A stretch of DNA of 64,000 nucleotides from JBHJGM01 sp964405825 (lineage in GTDB: Bacteria; Verrucomicrobiota; Verrucomicrobiia; Opitutales; JBHJGM01), in assembly GCA_964405825.1 (NCBI GenBank), contig CAYOPI010000004.1, positions 1 through 64,000 on the forward strand, read 5' to 3'. The position numbers and the translations under genes were made by a program. The notes below the pieces were generated by a model. It was given only the letters and a program-made list of their open reading frames with translations, ran no database searches and was not told where the DNA came from. The number at the start of each line of letters is the position of its first letter. The first letter of the stretch is position 1. This document shows, piece after piece, positions 18,738-27,658 of this stretch.

Positions 18738-19988
18738 ATGCGTTCGGGCTTGAGGATTGTCGCGGGGCGGCGCGGCGGTCTGAATAGGCCCGTGCCCGTC
18801 ACCGACACCCAGGCGCTCGACGCCCTGCTCGAAGTGGCTCGGATTTCCGAGCGCTGGCACCGTTGCGTCTTCAGCGGCGGCGCCGGTCCGGCAACCAAGG
18901 TGCGGGCGCGCACCGTTCAAATCGGTCAGGAGCCCCGGGTACAGCTGACGCACTTTTCCGGCCCGCAGACGCGCGACGAAAACATCCCCCTCAACGAGTG
19001 GCCCCAGACCCTCGAGCGCCTGGTCGACGGTCCGCACGATCGTATCCACCTCTCCGCCCCGGACGCGGACTGGCACGCGCGCCGCACCCGCAAGGGCCGT
19101 TGGCTGGTCTCACGCGGGAAGCCCTCCGCTCCGTCTGCGGAGAATGCCCGCCAGACCCACGATCGCGCGCGGCAATACCCCCTGCCCGGCGACCGGCCCG
19201 ATCGGCTCCTGCAGGCTCTCGGCATACAGGACGACAAGGGCAGCCTCCGCGCCTCGCGCCGCGACAAGTTCAGGCAGATCAATCACTTTCTGCGAATTCT
19301 TGATGACGCCCTGACCACCGAAGCTGCCGGAAGCGAAGGCGCCATTGAACTGGTCGACGCCGGCTGCGGGCACGCCTACCTGACCTGCGCGGCCTGGCAT
19401 CACCTCAATCGCCGGTATCCCGAGCGCGTGCGGCTGACCGGCGTGGACCGCGCAGGCGATCGCATCCGCCACTGCCAGGAATTACGCGCGGTCCTGGGCG
19501 AGCCATCGACGTTGCAGTTCGTGGAAAAGTCCATTGGCGATTTCACGCCGAAGAGCGCACCCACGGCCGTGCTTTCGCTGCACGCCTGCGACACCGCCAC
19601 CGACGAAGCCCTCGCCCTGGCCGTAAAGTGGCAGGCTCGCGTCATCCTCTGCGCACCGTGTTGCCAGCATGAGCTGCGCGATCAACTCGACAACGCCGTG
19701 CTGCGTCCGGTTCTGCGTCACGGCATTCTCAAGCAGCGCATGGCCGAAATGCTGACCGACGCCTGCCGCGCGCATCTGCTGCGCCTGTGCGGTTACCGCG
19801 TCGACCTGCTGGAGTTTATCGACTCGCGGCACACGCCCAAGAATCTGCTCATCCGCGCCCGCCACACCGGCCACCCTGCGGACGCCGCCCTCATCGAGGA
19901 ATACCGCCAGCTTGAGAAACAGTGGAACGTGCAGCCGAAGTTGCGCCGCCTGCTGGCCGAGGGGCTGGACAGCCTGCTTGCCTCCTAG
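18738..19988 (+). CDS. SAM-dependent methyltransferase, Methyltransf_32 type
   Basis: The protein has 416 residues from ATG 18738. The frame is open from GTG 18669, and a GTG at 18792 just before the conserved part is also possible; no start has a clear ribosome site. The N-terminal ~150 residues are family-specific and basic. The methyltransferase domain follows, with SAM loop LVDAGCGHAYLT, acidic VDRA, LSLHACDTATDEAL and the signature APCCQHEL. These are typical of the PF13679 group (METTL25-like). The substrate is unknown. ruvB begins 15 bp downstream, so co-transcription is likely. Confidence 0.8.
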   Translation: MRSGLRIVAGRRGGLNRPVPVTDTQALDALLEVARISERWHRCVFSGGAGPATKVRARTVQIGQEPRVQLTHFSGPQTRDENIPLNEWPQTLERLVDGPHDRIHLSAPDADWHARRTRKGRWLVSRGKPSAPSAENARQTHDRARQYPLPGDRPDRLLQALGIQDDKGSLRASRRDKFRQINHFLRILDDALTTEAAGSEGAIELVDAGCGHAYLTCAAWHHLNRRYPERVRLTGVDRAGDRIRHCQELRAVLGEPSTLQFVEKSIGDFTPKSAPTAVLSLHACDTATDEALALAVKWQARVILCAPCCQHELRDQLDNAVLRPVLRHGILKQRMAEMLTDACRAHLLRLCGYRVDLLEFIDSRHTPKNLLIRARHTGHPADAALIEEYRQLEKQWNVQPKLRRLLAEGLDSLLAS

Positions 19989-20003
19989 CGCGCGCCTGGT
20001 ACG

Positions 20004-21319
20004 ATGCCGTGGATGGTGGATGGTGCAGACGGTTTGACCGGCGCCGGCGCGCTGCAGGATCGCTTCAACCGCAAGGAGGGTGAGCCCGGAGGTGAGCCGG
20101 CCGAGGCGGCGCTGCGCCCGGGGCGCTTTGGCGACTTCACCGGACAGCGCAAAACCCTGGAGCGGCTCGAGGTGATGGTGGGGGCCGCCCGCACCCGCGG
20201 CGAAGCCCTCAACCACATTCTGCTCAGCGGACCGCCCGGGCTGGGCAAGACCACCCTGGCGCACATCCTCGGGCAGGAGATGGGCACGCAGGTGCGGATC
20301 ACCTCGGGCCCCGTCATCGAGAAAGCCGGCGATTTGGCGGGGCTGCTGACCGGCCTGGAGACCGGCGACATCCTCTTCATCGACGAGGTTCACCGTCTGC
20401 CCAAGACCGTGGAGGAGTACCTCTTCTCGGCGATGGAGGAGTTCCGCATGGACATCATGAACGCTACCAAGCTGGCCAAATCAGACCAAATCTTTAACGT
20501 CATCCTCAAGAAAGGCGGTGACTTCCAGCGCGAGAGGCCAAAAGTTATAAAGATTAGACGTGCAGGAAACCAGCATTGGCATGAATCAGTCTATTCCNNN
20601 NNNNNNNAACGCCCGCAGCGTGCGTCTGTCCCTGCCGCGTTTCACGCTGGTCGCCGCGACCACGCGCACGGGCCTGCTGACGGCGCCGCTGCGCAGCCGT
20701 TTCGCCCTGCAAACGCGCCTGGACCACTACAACCGCCGCGACCTGCAGCACATCGTCGAGCGCAGTTGCGGGTTGCTGAAAGTGGCGATCGACACCGATG
20801 GCGCGGCCGAGATCGCCGGCCGGGCCCGAGGCACGCCGCGCATCGCCAACAACCTGATCTATTTTGTGCGCGACTACGCCCTGCAGCGCGCCGATGGAAA
20901 GATCAACCGTGAGATCGCCGCCGCCGCCCTGGAACTGCTCGAGATTGATGAGCGCGGCCTCGACGATATGGACAAACGCATCCTGCGCCTGCTGGCCGGG
21001 AATTACCGCGGCGGTCCGGTCGGCCTGGGGACGATCGCTGTCGCCGTGGGCGAGGAGGAGCACACCCTCGAAGAAGTGCACGAACCCTACCTGATTCAGG
21101 AGGGCTACCTGCAGCGGACGGCCCAGGGGCGCGTCCTCACCGTGCAGGGGTGGCAGGCCGTCGGCCTGGAGCCGCTGGGGGGAACCCCCGGGGGCCAGCC
21201 CGGGCTGCTCTGNNNNNNNNNNGGAGCGCACCGCCGAGGGTCGGGTCCTGACGGAGAAGGGTTGGCAGATCGCCGGGCTTCCCGGCGCAGCACCCAACGG
21301 CCAGAGCGAATTGTTGTAG
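20004..21319 (+). CDS. ruvB: Holliday junction branch-migration ATPase RuvB, disrupted by assembly gaps
   Basis: RuvB motifs are clear in three pieces. Piece 20004-20459 carries RPGRFGDFTGQ, Walker A GPPGLGKTT, Walker B ILFIDEVHR and ends FRMDIM. Piece 20608-21212 continues NARSVRLSLPRF, the arginine-finger region LLTAPLRSRF and the winged-helix end. Piece 21223-21319 repeats a diverged version of the last ~32 residues and ends TAG. Between the first two pieces only about five residues (xDQGP) should be missing, but 138 bp of unrelated sequence and 10 N occur there. Reading frames of the pieces do not match across gaps. The real gene is probably intact; this copy is a scaffold artefact. Confidence 0.85.
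20460..20597. other. Foreign-looking 138-bp insert at contig end within ruvB
   Basis: The sequence between FRMDIM and the first N run shares nothing with RuvB and is visibly richer in A and T than its surroundings. It reads open in the upstream frame but shows no recognisable motif. A mis-assembled contig end is the simplest reading. Confidence 0.7.
20598..20607. other. Assembly gap (10 N)
   Basis: Ten N within ruvB. The downstream piece starts at the conserved NARSVRL segment in a different frame. Confidence 0.99.
21213..21222. other. Assembly gap (10 N) between two versions of the ruvB 3' end
   Basis: The left flank ends GGQPGLL followed by TG, which one more A would turn into a stop. The right flank again encodes a RuvB C-terminus ending NGQSELL and TAG. 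Confidence 0.99.
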
Positions 21320-21410
21320 GACTGCACCCGGACCCGTCCCAACGCTTTTCGCATTGCCAGTGCTCCGCCCCTGCGCTGCTTTGGCAGCGATTGAACGGAA
21401 AGCCTGACAG

Positions 21411-22034
21411 ATGAGCCTTTATACAATGCGTGGTGCCGACGGCCGTGAATACGGACCCGTCAGCGAGGATCAGTTGAACCAGTGGATTCGCGAAGGACGC
21501 GCCAACGCCCAGACCGAAGTGCGCAGCGGCGAGGGGGCTTTCCAAACCCTGGGGAGTCTGCCGGAGTTTGCCGGGGCTTTGGGGGGATCGGGTTCCGCCG
21601 CGCCGATGCCGTCGGCCGCTCCGGTCACCCCGAGGGTGGGCAACTACCTGCCCAGCCGCGGGAGCACCTCGGCCGCCACGATTCGCGACGCTGCCGTCCC
21701 CCTGGCCGGTGCCTCGTTTTGGATGAAGCTGATCGGCGGGACCTACGTCTTTCTGGGCGCGATTACCTGCATCGGCATCATCACCGCGATCATCGGCGTG
21801 CCGATGATTCTCATGGGCCTGGGTGCCTGGCGCGCCGGCAACAACGCGCGCATGGCCGCCACCAACGGCGACGCCTTCTCGCTCACTCAGGCCAACGCCA
21901 ACCTGAAGACCTTCTTTCTGATCTTCGGCATCTTTACCCTGCTGATGCTACTGTTCTATCTGGCCTACTTCGCCGTGATCGCGATCTTGATCGCCACGGG
22001 AGGCTTCGAGCTGCCCGAGAATTTCCAGCAGTAG
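21411..22034 (+). CDS. GYF-domain membrane protein
   Basis: The protein has 207 residues. Residues 1-~55 (YTMRGADGREYGPVSEDQLNQWIREGR) match the GYF_2 type of domain that reads a query-like Y-GP motif followed by a helix. A Gly/Ala/Pro-rich linker leads to two long hydrophobic segments (~103-140 and ~163-195), similar to DUF5362-like membrane regions. Such proteins are common in Verrucomicrobiota and are often annotated only by domain. The function is unknown. The gene lies 91 bp after the ruvB stop. Confidence 0.75.
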   Translation: MSLYTMRGADGREYGPVSEDQLNQWIREGRANAQTEVRSGEGAFQTLGSLPEFAGALGGSGSAAPMPSAAPVTPRVGNYLPSRGSTSAATIRDAAVPLAGASFWMKLIGGTYVFLGAITCIGIITAIIGVPMILMGLGAWRAGNNARMAATNGDAFSLTQANANLKTFFLIFGIFTLLMLLFYLAYFAVIAILIATGGFELPENFQQ

Positions 22035-22062
22035 GCCGGCCGGCGGCGGCGGCGATCGGCAA

Positions 22063-22716
22063 CTAGGCGCGATCGTCGAACGAGCGCGTTTCCTGCGCCG
22101 GACGTTCGGCGGCTTCGGCGTAGCGCGCCAGACCCGGGTGATCGCGATTCAGCGGCTCAACCATGTGAGCCATTTCGTGATCTGCCAGAGCCGGAGGTTC
22201 GCGCCCGCCTTCGCCTGCGGCTTCGATGGGCAGCTTGTCCTTGTTGTCGCGGATCTGTTCCTTGGCCTGCGCTTCGAGGCGATCGACTTCGGCGACGGTT
22301 TTGAGGTCCCGGGGAGAGGGCTGGGCGCCTGAAAGAATGGCCGCGCGCAGTTCGCGGGCGCGCTCGATGGTCTGCTCGGGGGTGCTGCCCGGAGCCACGG
22401 AGTGTTTCACGTGGCCGTCGATGGCATAGCGGTTTCCGTCGGGCCCAAGCCGGTAGGTGAACTGGACCTGCGCACTCAAGCCGGAGCGGACGGCTTCGGC
22501 GAGCTGTTCGGCGCGCACCTTCTGGTCGCGCTCACGCAGGACTTCGAGCTGCTTGCGCTCCTCGTCGGAGAGGCGCTCGGGGCTCTTGGTGGGAAGCTGG
22601 TTCACATGACCCCCACGGTCGCGACTGGCTCTGTCGCGATCACGCGCAGCCATGTCCTGGTCGCGCAGGGGAAGGGCGACGACGGAACTGGTGTCTAAGG
22701 TGGCGGGCGAGATCAT
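22063..22716 (-). CDS. SprA-related (putative metalloprotease) family protein lacking the His motif
   Basis: The protein has 217 residues, starting ATG 22716. The core from LSDEERKQLEVLRERDQKVR through YRLGPDGNRYAID and EQTIERARELRAAIL closely follows the SprA-related family. In that family KVR is normally followed by HExxH-like residues; here the segment reads AEQLAEAV, with no histidine. N- and C-terminal parts are charged and low-complexity, and no signal peptide is visible. A downstream HEMAHM sequence (about residue 184) is present outside the usual position and could be chance or a displaced metal site. Function is unknown. Confidence 0.65.
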   Translation of the reverse strand: MISPATLDTSSVVALPLRDQDMAARDRDRASRDRGGHVNQLPTKSPERLSDEERKQLEVLRERDQKVRAEQLAEAVRSGLSAQVQFTYRLGPDGNRYAIDGHVKHSVAPGSTPEQTIERARELRAAILSGAQPSPRDLKTVAEVDRLEAQAKEQIRDNKDKLPIEAAGEGGREPPALADHEMAHMVEPLNRDHPGLARYAEAAERPAQETRSFDDRA

Positions 22717-22838
22717 GGGGGCACCTCCATCGGTGCAGCCGCCGGGTAAGCCTAATTTGTCACCTCATAGTGTCGTGCAATTCGCCAGCAGATTCAGGCC
22801 AACGGCTTCGCTCATGGTAAATTCCGGCAGCCATCCCC

Positions 22839-22865
22839 AAAAAACCGGAGGCGCGGACCTCCGGT
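22839..22865 (-). terminator. Intrinsic terminator of msrB
   Basis: Read on the minus strand, ACCGGAGG and CCTCCGGT pair around a 6-nt loop and are followed by a run of T. It lies 38 bp past the msrB stop. Confidence 0.85.
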
Positions 22866-22902
22866 GTCTCCCCGAAACGGGTGCGGCGCGCCAATGCGAT
22901 GC

Positions 22903-23553
22903 CTACTTGCGGGCCGGGTGGGCTTCCCTGCCCTCGCGCAGCTTCTCGGCGATGGCCCGCACTTCCTCTTCGCTCTTGGGCTCGAAGCGCAGGGCGGCCG
23001 AGTTGATGCAGTAACGCAGGCCGGTCGGCGCGGGGCCGTCGGGGAAGACGTGGCCCAGGTGGTGGCCGGTGACCGCGCAGACGGATTCGGTGCGGACCAT
23101 GCCGTGGCTGCGGTCCTCCTTGTCGCCAACGGCTTCGGGCACAATCGGCTGCGTGAAGCTGGGCCAGCCCGTACCTGAGTCAAACTTGTCGAGCGAGGTG
23201 AACAGCGGGATGTCGGTGCCGGCCGCGTAGTAGATGCCGTGCTCCTTGTTGTTGAAGTACTCGTTGGCGAAGGGGCGCTCGGTACCGGCCTGGCGCGTGA
23301 CGTAGTACTGTTCGTCGGTCAGTCGTTCTTTCCAGTCGTCGTTGCTCATCTTCGAGAAATCCGTTTCAGCGTGCTTGAGGAAGGGGGGATTCTGGGCGCG
23401 ATCGGCAAGTTTCTGCTCGATGACGGCCTCTCGCTGGCCCAGTTGGGAATAGGCCTGCAAGATAGCCGCCATGCCGACCAGCGCGAGAACACCGGCCAGC
23501 CAGCCGTTGAGGCGCAGACCCAGAAAACCGCTGCGATGGGGCTTGTGTGGCAT
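22903..23553 (-). CDS. msrB: Peptide methionine-(R)-S-oxide reductase, membrane-anchored
   Basis: The protein has 216 residues from ATG 23553. Residues ~15-35 form one hydrophobic anchor, so the enzyme probably faces the periplasm. The MsrB domain spans ~70-200 with GTGWPSF (127-133), HHLGHVFPDGP and catalytic C182 in RYCINSAAL. Both CxxC zinc pairs of E. coli MsrB are missing: the first site reads YYAAGTD and the second retains a single Cys, C159. C182 and C159 are the only cysteines, so C159 is the obvious candidate resolving residue. A terminator follows directly. Confidence 0.92.
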   Translation of the reverse strand: MPHKPHRSGFLGLRLNGWLAGVLALVGMAAILQAYSQLGQREAVIEQKLADRAQNPPFLKHAETDFSKMSNDDWKERLTDEQYYVTRQAGTERPFANEYFNNKEHGIYYAAGTDIPLFTSLDKFDSGTGWPSFTQPIVPEAVGDKEDRSHGMVRTESVCAVTGHHLGHVFPDGPAPTGLRYCINSAALRFEPKSEEEVRAIAEKLREGREAHPARK

Positions 23554-23629
23554 GCCCTTAAGAGTACCCCCGGAGGGGCAATATTTCATCCACCAGGCGT
23601 GTTTTGGCAGCAAATGTCGGCGCTTGCCT

Positions 23630-24655
23630 CTAGACCGTATCCAATTCCGCGCGCGTCACCCGGCGGCCCTCGGTGCTGGAGCGCACGCACAGCTCGCACA
23701 CGGCCATCGTCTCGAGATTGTGCCGGGCGCTGATGCCAACGTCGCGGCCCTCGGTGGCAAAGGCGTGGAAATCGCGCAGAAGATCACTTTCACGGCCGGT
23801 CTCGGGAATCTCGAGGGGCTCCCTGGGCGGATCTTCAAAATTGTGACGCGGGGCCGGATTGAACCAGGCACCCTCGTCGGTCAGCGTCAGCGCGCCGCGT
23901 TCACCGTGAACCTCGATCAGCAACCGGGGCGTGGCGGCGTCATGGGTGTGCAGGTAGTGGGCCTGCGCGCCACTGGCAAAGGTCAGAAAGGCCGCGGTGT
24001 TGTTGGGGTGAGGGTAGGCCGACCAGGGCGCGGCAAAGGCGTGGGCCTGCATCGATTCAACCGGTCCCAGCCAGTACAGGAGGTTGTCGAAGTGGTGGCA
24101 GCTCATGTCCCAGACCGAGGCGAAGGGATAGATGAGCGTGCGCGGCTCGGGGCGGCAGCGATTCTGAATGTAATTGACCAGGAATACTTTGCCAACATGC
24201 GCCGGATGCTCGGGGTCGTGGATCAGCTGCCATGCAAGCCGCTCCGGACCGTTGTAGCGGTAGTTCTGCGCGACACAGAACCGCCCGCCGGCTTTCTCCG
24301 CGCAGGCCACGATGTCTCGGGCCTCGTTCCAGGAGGGCGCCATGCCTTTCTCAGTCAGGGCGGGCAGTCCGGCATCGAGGGCCTTCTTGACAAAGGGGAC
24401 GTGAAAGACCGTGGGCGCGCAAATGATGACGCAGTCAACGGCGGCCTTTGCCAGCGCTTCGTCCAAGTCGGTGAAACAGGCGGACTGCGGAAGGCCGGTC
24501 TGCGCGCGGGCCTGCTCGAGGGCGCTGAGGTCGACGTCGCAGAGGACCGCGGACTCAAAGCCGGTCGCCGGGCCACAGTGCTGCAGGGGCCAGCGACCGC
24601 GATTGCCCACGCCTACATGAAGGACCTTGAGCGTGGAGGTTGAGGTGGGATTCAT
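23630..24655 (-). CDS. Gfo/Idh/MocA-family oxidoreductase
   Basis: The protein has 341 residues from ATG 24655. The open extension to 24766 would run through an intrinsic terminator and is rejected. The Rossmann loop is VGVGNRG near residue 12. The usual EKP is represented by TEKGMAPSW, so the Pro of EKP is replaced by Gly while the lysine is kept. YRYNGPERLAW, SVWDMSCHHFDNLLYW and HNLETMAVCE complete the family pattern. No signal peptide is seen. The substrate is unknown. Confidence 0.87.
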   Translation of the reverse strand: MNPTSTSTLKVLHVGVGNRGRWPLQHCGPATGFESAVLCDVDLSALEQARAQTGLPQSACFTDLDEALAKAAVDCVIICAPTVFHVPFVKKALDAGLPALTEKGMAPSWNEARDIVACAEKAGGRFCVAQNYRYNGPERLAWQLIHDPEHPAHVGKVFLVNYIQNRCRPEPRTLIYPFASVWDMSCHHFDNLLYWLGPVESMQAHAFAAPWSAYPHPNNTAAFLTFASGAQAHYLHTHDAATPRLLIEVHGERGALTLTDEGAWFNPAPRHNFEDPPREPLEIPETGRESDLLRDFHAFATEGRDVGISARHNLETMAVCELCVRSSTEGRRVTRAELDTV

Positions 24656-24730
24656 CCGACCAGCCCACTTGGGCCCTTCGCAGGGGTCAAGCCGCCGCTG
24701 AGCATTGGGGGCATGCTGCCGAATCCGGGC

Positions 24731-24758
24731 AAAAAAAAGCCCCGCCCGAAGGCGGGGC
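24731..24758 (-). terminator. Strong intrinsic terminator with no gene upstream on its strand
   Basis: On the minus strand an 8-bp perfect stem GCCCCGCC/GGCGGGGC with a TTCG loop is followed by eight T. It lies 76 bp upstream of the oxidoreductase ATG at 24655. No coding gene ends here on the minus strand, so it may be an attenuator or end a small transcript. Confidence 0.85.
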
Positions 24759-25114
24759 CCAATCACCTCATATTACCCCAATAAACAAGCCAATTGAAAA
24801 AGGATTTTCTGGGATAAACTGACCTGCTTATTTAGAATTGTTAATCGGATTGACCGGAAAAACTTAAGGGTAGTTCCGGCAATTTCTTAATGATTCTCCA
24901 TTACTGTAAAATTTGGGAAAAATTTGTCCAGCGAAAACTTCACAAAGTCCGGCACTTTTCTTCACGTATTTGCTATCCATTTTAACGTTGGTTTAGGCGT
25001 TATTGCATTCATGGACAAGCATTTGCCGGTTCGACCATTGTCTCCACCAAGGGAAATGTATTGTAACAGAAGGAGATCGCTCGACTCCGCTGGGCCTTTG
25101 GCAAACAAAGGCGC
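24759..25114. other. AT-rich intergenic region
   Basis: This stretch is far richer in A and T than its neighbours and contains only short, unconvincing frames. On the minus strand a weak promoter-like pair (TTCAAT at 24793-24798, TAATAT at 24770-24775, 17-nt spacer) points into the 24731-24758 terminator. On the plus strand a good ribosome site AAGGAG near 25070 has no start codon at a suitable distance. Confidence 0.4.
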
Positions 25115-27634
25115 GTGGAAAAGCGATATCGTCTGGACGGAGACTGGCATCTGTGTGAAGCGCCTCTGACCTTCTCTAAAGAACAGGCGCAGACCCTGCC
25201 GGCACCCGAGGCCGAAGCCTGGATGGCGCAGCCGGTGCCGGGCGACATTCATCAGGGCCTGCTGGCCGCCGGGCGCATCGAAGAGCCGCTCATCGGGCGG
25301 CAAAGCTACGATTGCGAATGGACGGCGCAGCGCTCGTGGTGGTGGCGGCACGTCTTTGAGGCCCCGGAAGTGCCCACGGAGCACCGCTGTGATCTTGTGC
25401 TGGACGGACTGGATTCGGGGGCAGAGGTTTTTCTCAACGGCCTGCACCTGGGCAGCCACCGGAACGCCTTTCGCCCGTGGGTGCGCGATGTGGCCGCGTT
25501 TCTTCGGCCCGGCGCGAATACCTTGCTGATTCGCCTGAGCGCAGGGGTGGAGACCATCACCGAAGCGGAGGTGCTGAGCACGAACGGGCGTCCCGCCACG
25601 ACCGAAGCGCAGAATGGCCGGCCCGATCGCGGTGACGCCCGGCGCAACCATGTGCGCAAGCCACAGTACTCCTTTGGCTGGGACTGGTGCCCGAAAGTGC
25701 CGACGACGGCGATCGGGCAGGTGCCGGCACTGCGGGTGATCGGCGGCCAGCGCATCCGCCACGTGGGCCTGCAGCCCGAGCGTCTCGAAGGCGGCTCGGT
25801 GCGCCTGCGGGCGACCGTCGAAGTTGAACGCCTGGACCCATACCGGACCGCGCACGCCGCCGTCGAAGTCAGCCTGACCGACGCCGACGGCCTGGCCGTT
25901 TGCGCCAGCCAGCGCGTGTTGCTGCGTTCGGGCATCACCTATGTGGACCTCGACCTGGTGCTTGAGCGACCTCGTCTGTGGTGGCCCGTCGGGATGGGGG
26001 AGCCGCATCGTTACGCGGTGCAGGTGCAGCTGATCTCGGGAGAGGATGCGCATGCGTATCCAGAGTTTCACTACGGTATACGCTTCATCGAACTGGAGGA
26101 CGACGATGACTTCGCGCTGCACCTCAACGGTCAGAGGGTGTTCTGCCGCGGCGGTAACTGGATCCCCCCGGACACGATTTACGCACGTGCCGACGAGGCC
26201 CGCTACACGCGATTGCTGGAGCTGGCGGCGGCCGGGAACTTCAACATGGTGCGCATCTGGGGCGGCGGGCGTTACGAGATCGACCACTTCTACGAAACCT
26301 GCGACCGGCTGGGGCTGATGGTCTGGCAGGACTTCATGTTTGCCTGCGCACCGTACCCGGATCACCGGCCGGACTTCGTGGCCGAGGTTGAAGCGGAGGC
26401 GGACTACCAGACGCGACGCCTGAAGCGTTATGCCAGCGTGGTGCTGTGGTGCGGCAACAACGAATGTCAGGTGGCACTGCAGATCTGGTGGGACGACATC
26501 ACGCGCGCGGGCACGCACCTGTACGGTTCGGTCTTGCCGGAAGCCGTGCGGCGCAATTGTCCGGAACTGCCCTACTGGCCGGGCTCACCGTACGGCGGCG
26601 AGTATTGCGCGGGCGATGCGCGGCTGGGCGACGTGCATCATTGGCATGAGTGCATGATGCACCCGAAGATGGAGCACCGCATCACGCCCGAGCGCTATGA
26701 TGAGGCCCGGTGCCGGTTCAACTCGGAGTTTGGGTACGTCGGCGCGCCCTCGCTTGAAACACTGCGCGAAGCCCTCGGCGAGGAGCCCGTTCTTGGCAGC
26801 GAGAACTGGCAGCACCACAACAACGTCTTTGAGAAAGACACCGTGGCCGCGGGCATCGCCAAGCACTACGCCGACCCGGCCACGCTCGACCTGGCGCAGA
26901 CCATCGAGCTGAGCGGAATGGTGCAGGGACTGATGCTCGGGCACGCCTTTGATGCGATGCGTTACCGCGCGGACTGCCACGGATGCCTGTTCTGGATGTA
27001 CAACGACTGCTGGGGCGAAACCGGCTGGACCTTCGTCGACTATGCGCTGCGCAAAAAGATCGCATGGTGGTACGGCAGGCGGGCCTTCGCGCCCTTGCGG
27101 CTGATCCTGCGCCGACACGAAGCGGGACAGATTCGCATCGTCCTGGCGAACGACCTTCCCGAAGTCTTTAACGCCGAGATCGCCTTTGGCTCGATGGGGC
27201 TGGACGGCACGAACGCGCAGACGCAGTCCGTTCACGTGGAGGCACCGGGGCTGCAGCGCACGGAGGTCGCCGTCTTCGCGCAAGGGGAGGCGGACCCGGC
27301 CCGGCACGTCTGGTTTGCCCAGCCCATCGAGCCGACCGAAGCTCTGCTGCCGGCGCTCTTTCGCGCGGCGGACTGGCGCACGATGGCACTGCCGGAGGAT
27401 CCCGGGCTGACCGCCGACTGGGACCTTGCCAGGCGTCTGGTGACGGTGCAGGCAAAGCAGTTTACGCATGGCGTCGTGCTGACGGGCCCGGAAGGGTTCG
27501 ACGCGCAGGACAATTACGTCTCGCTGTTGCCCGGGGAGGTCCGCACGCTCGCCTTCGACGCGCCCGATGGGGCCGACCCGAAGCGATTCGGTGTCCGCTG
27601 CCTGAATTCGCGACTGCCGTTTGCCCGCGTGTGA
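25115..27634 (+). CDS. Beta-mannosidase (GH2)
   Basis: The protein has 839 residues from GTG 25115, with AAAGG about 5 nt upstream. It has the GH2 layout: sugar-binding beta domain (LDGDWHLCEA to ~200), two Ig-like domains, and a TIM barrel. The mannosidase-type signature SFGWDWCPKVPT is near residue 188. The acid/base is E450 in WCGNNE and the nucleophile E538 in FNSEFG. There is no signal peptide, so it should trim mannosides or mannooligosaccharides that have been imported. It is co-directional with the DUF6941-like gene 24 bp downstream. Confidence 0.88.
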   Translation: MEKRYRLDGDWHLCEAPLTFSKEQAQTLPAPEAEAWMAQPVPGDIHQGLLAAGRIEEPLIGRQSYDCEWTAQRSWWWRHVFEAPEVPTEHRCDLVLDGLDSGAEVFLNGLHLGSHRNAFRPWVRDVAAFLRPGANTLLIRLSAGVETITEAEVLSTNGRPATTEAQNGRPDRGDARRNHVRKPQYSFGWDWCPKVPTTAIGQVPALRVIGGQRIRHVGLQPERLEGGSVRLRATVEVERLDPYRTAHAAVEVSLTDADGLAVCASQRVLLRSGITYVDLDLVLERPRLWWPVGMGEPHRYAVQVQLISGEDAHAYPEFHYGIRFIELEDDDDFALHLNGQRVFCRGGNWIPPDTIYARADEARYTRLLELAAAGNFNMVRIWGGGRYEIDHFYETCDRLGLMVWQDFMFACAPYPDHRPDFVAEVEAEADYQTRRLKRYASVVLWCGNNECQVALQIWWDDITRAGTHLYGSVLPEAVRRNCPELPYWPGSPYGGEYCAGDARLGDVHHWHECMMHPKMEHRITPERYDEARCRFNSEFGYVGAPSLETLREALGEEPVLGSENWQHHNNVFEKDTVAAGIAKHYADPATLDLAQTIELSGMVQGLMLGHAFDAMRYRADCHGCLFWMYNDCWGETGWTFVDYALRKKIAWWYGRRAFAPLRLILRRHEAGQIRIVLANDLPEVFNAEIAFGSMGLDGTNAQTQSVHVEAPGLQRTEVAVFAQGEADPARHVWFAQPIEPTEALLPALFRAADWRTMALPEDPGLTADWDLARRLVTVQAKQFTHGVVLTGPEGFDAQDNYVSLLPGEVRTLAFDAPDGADPKRFGVRCLNSRLPFARV

Positions 27635-27658
27635 GCGCTCCACATCCAACCTGACTGT

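Noticed and set aside
20460..20597. Insertion in ruvB as an intein or selfish element
   Set aside because: It does not begin with Cys or Ser, is only 138 bp, ends at an N run and has no splicing or nuclease motif; misassembly explains it better.
24656..24766. Longer start for the oxidoreductase at 24766
   Set aside because: The added segment crosses a strong intrinsic terminator on the same strand and has no similarity to the family N-terminus.
24924..25169. Plus-strand open frame of 81 codons in the AT-rich spacer
   Set aside because: It overlaps the GH2 start in another frame, and shows no ribosome site or recognisable pattern.
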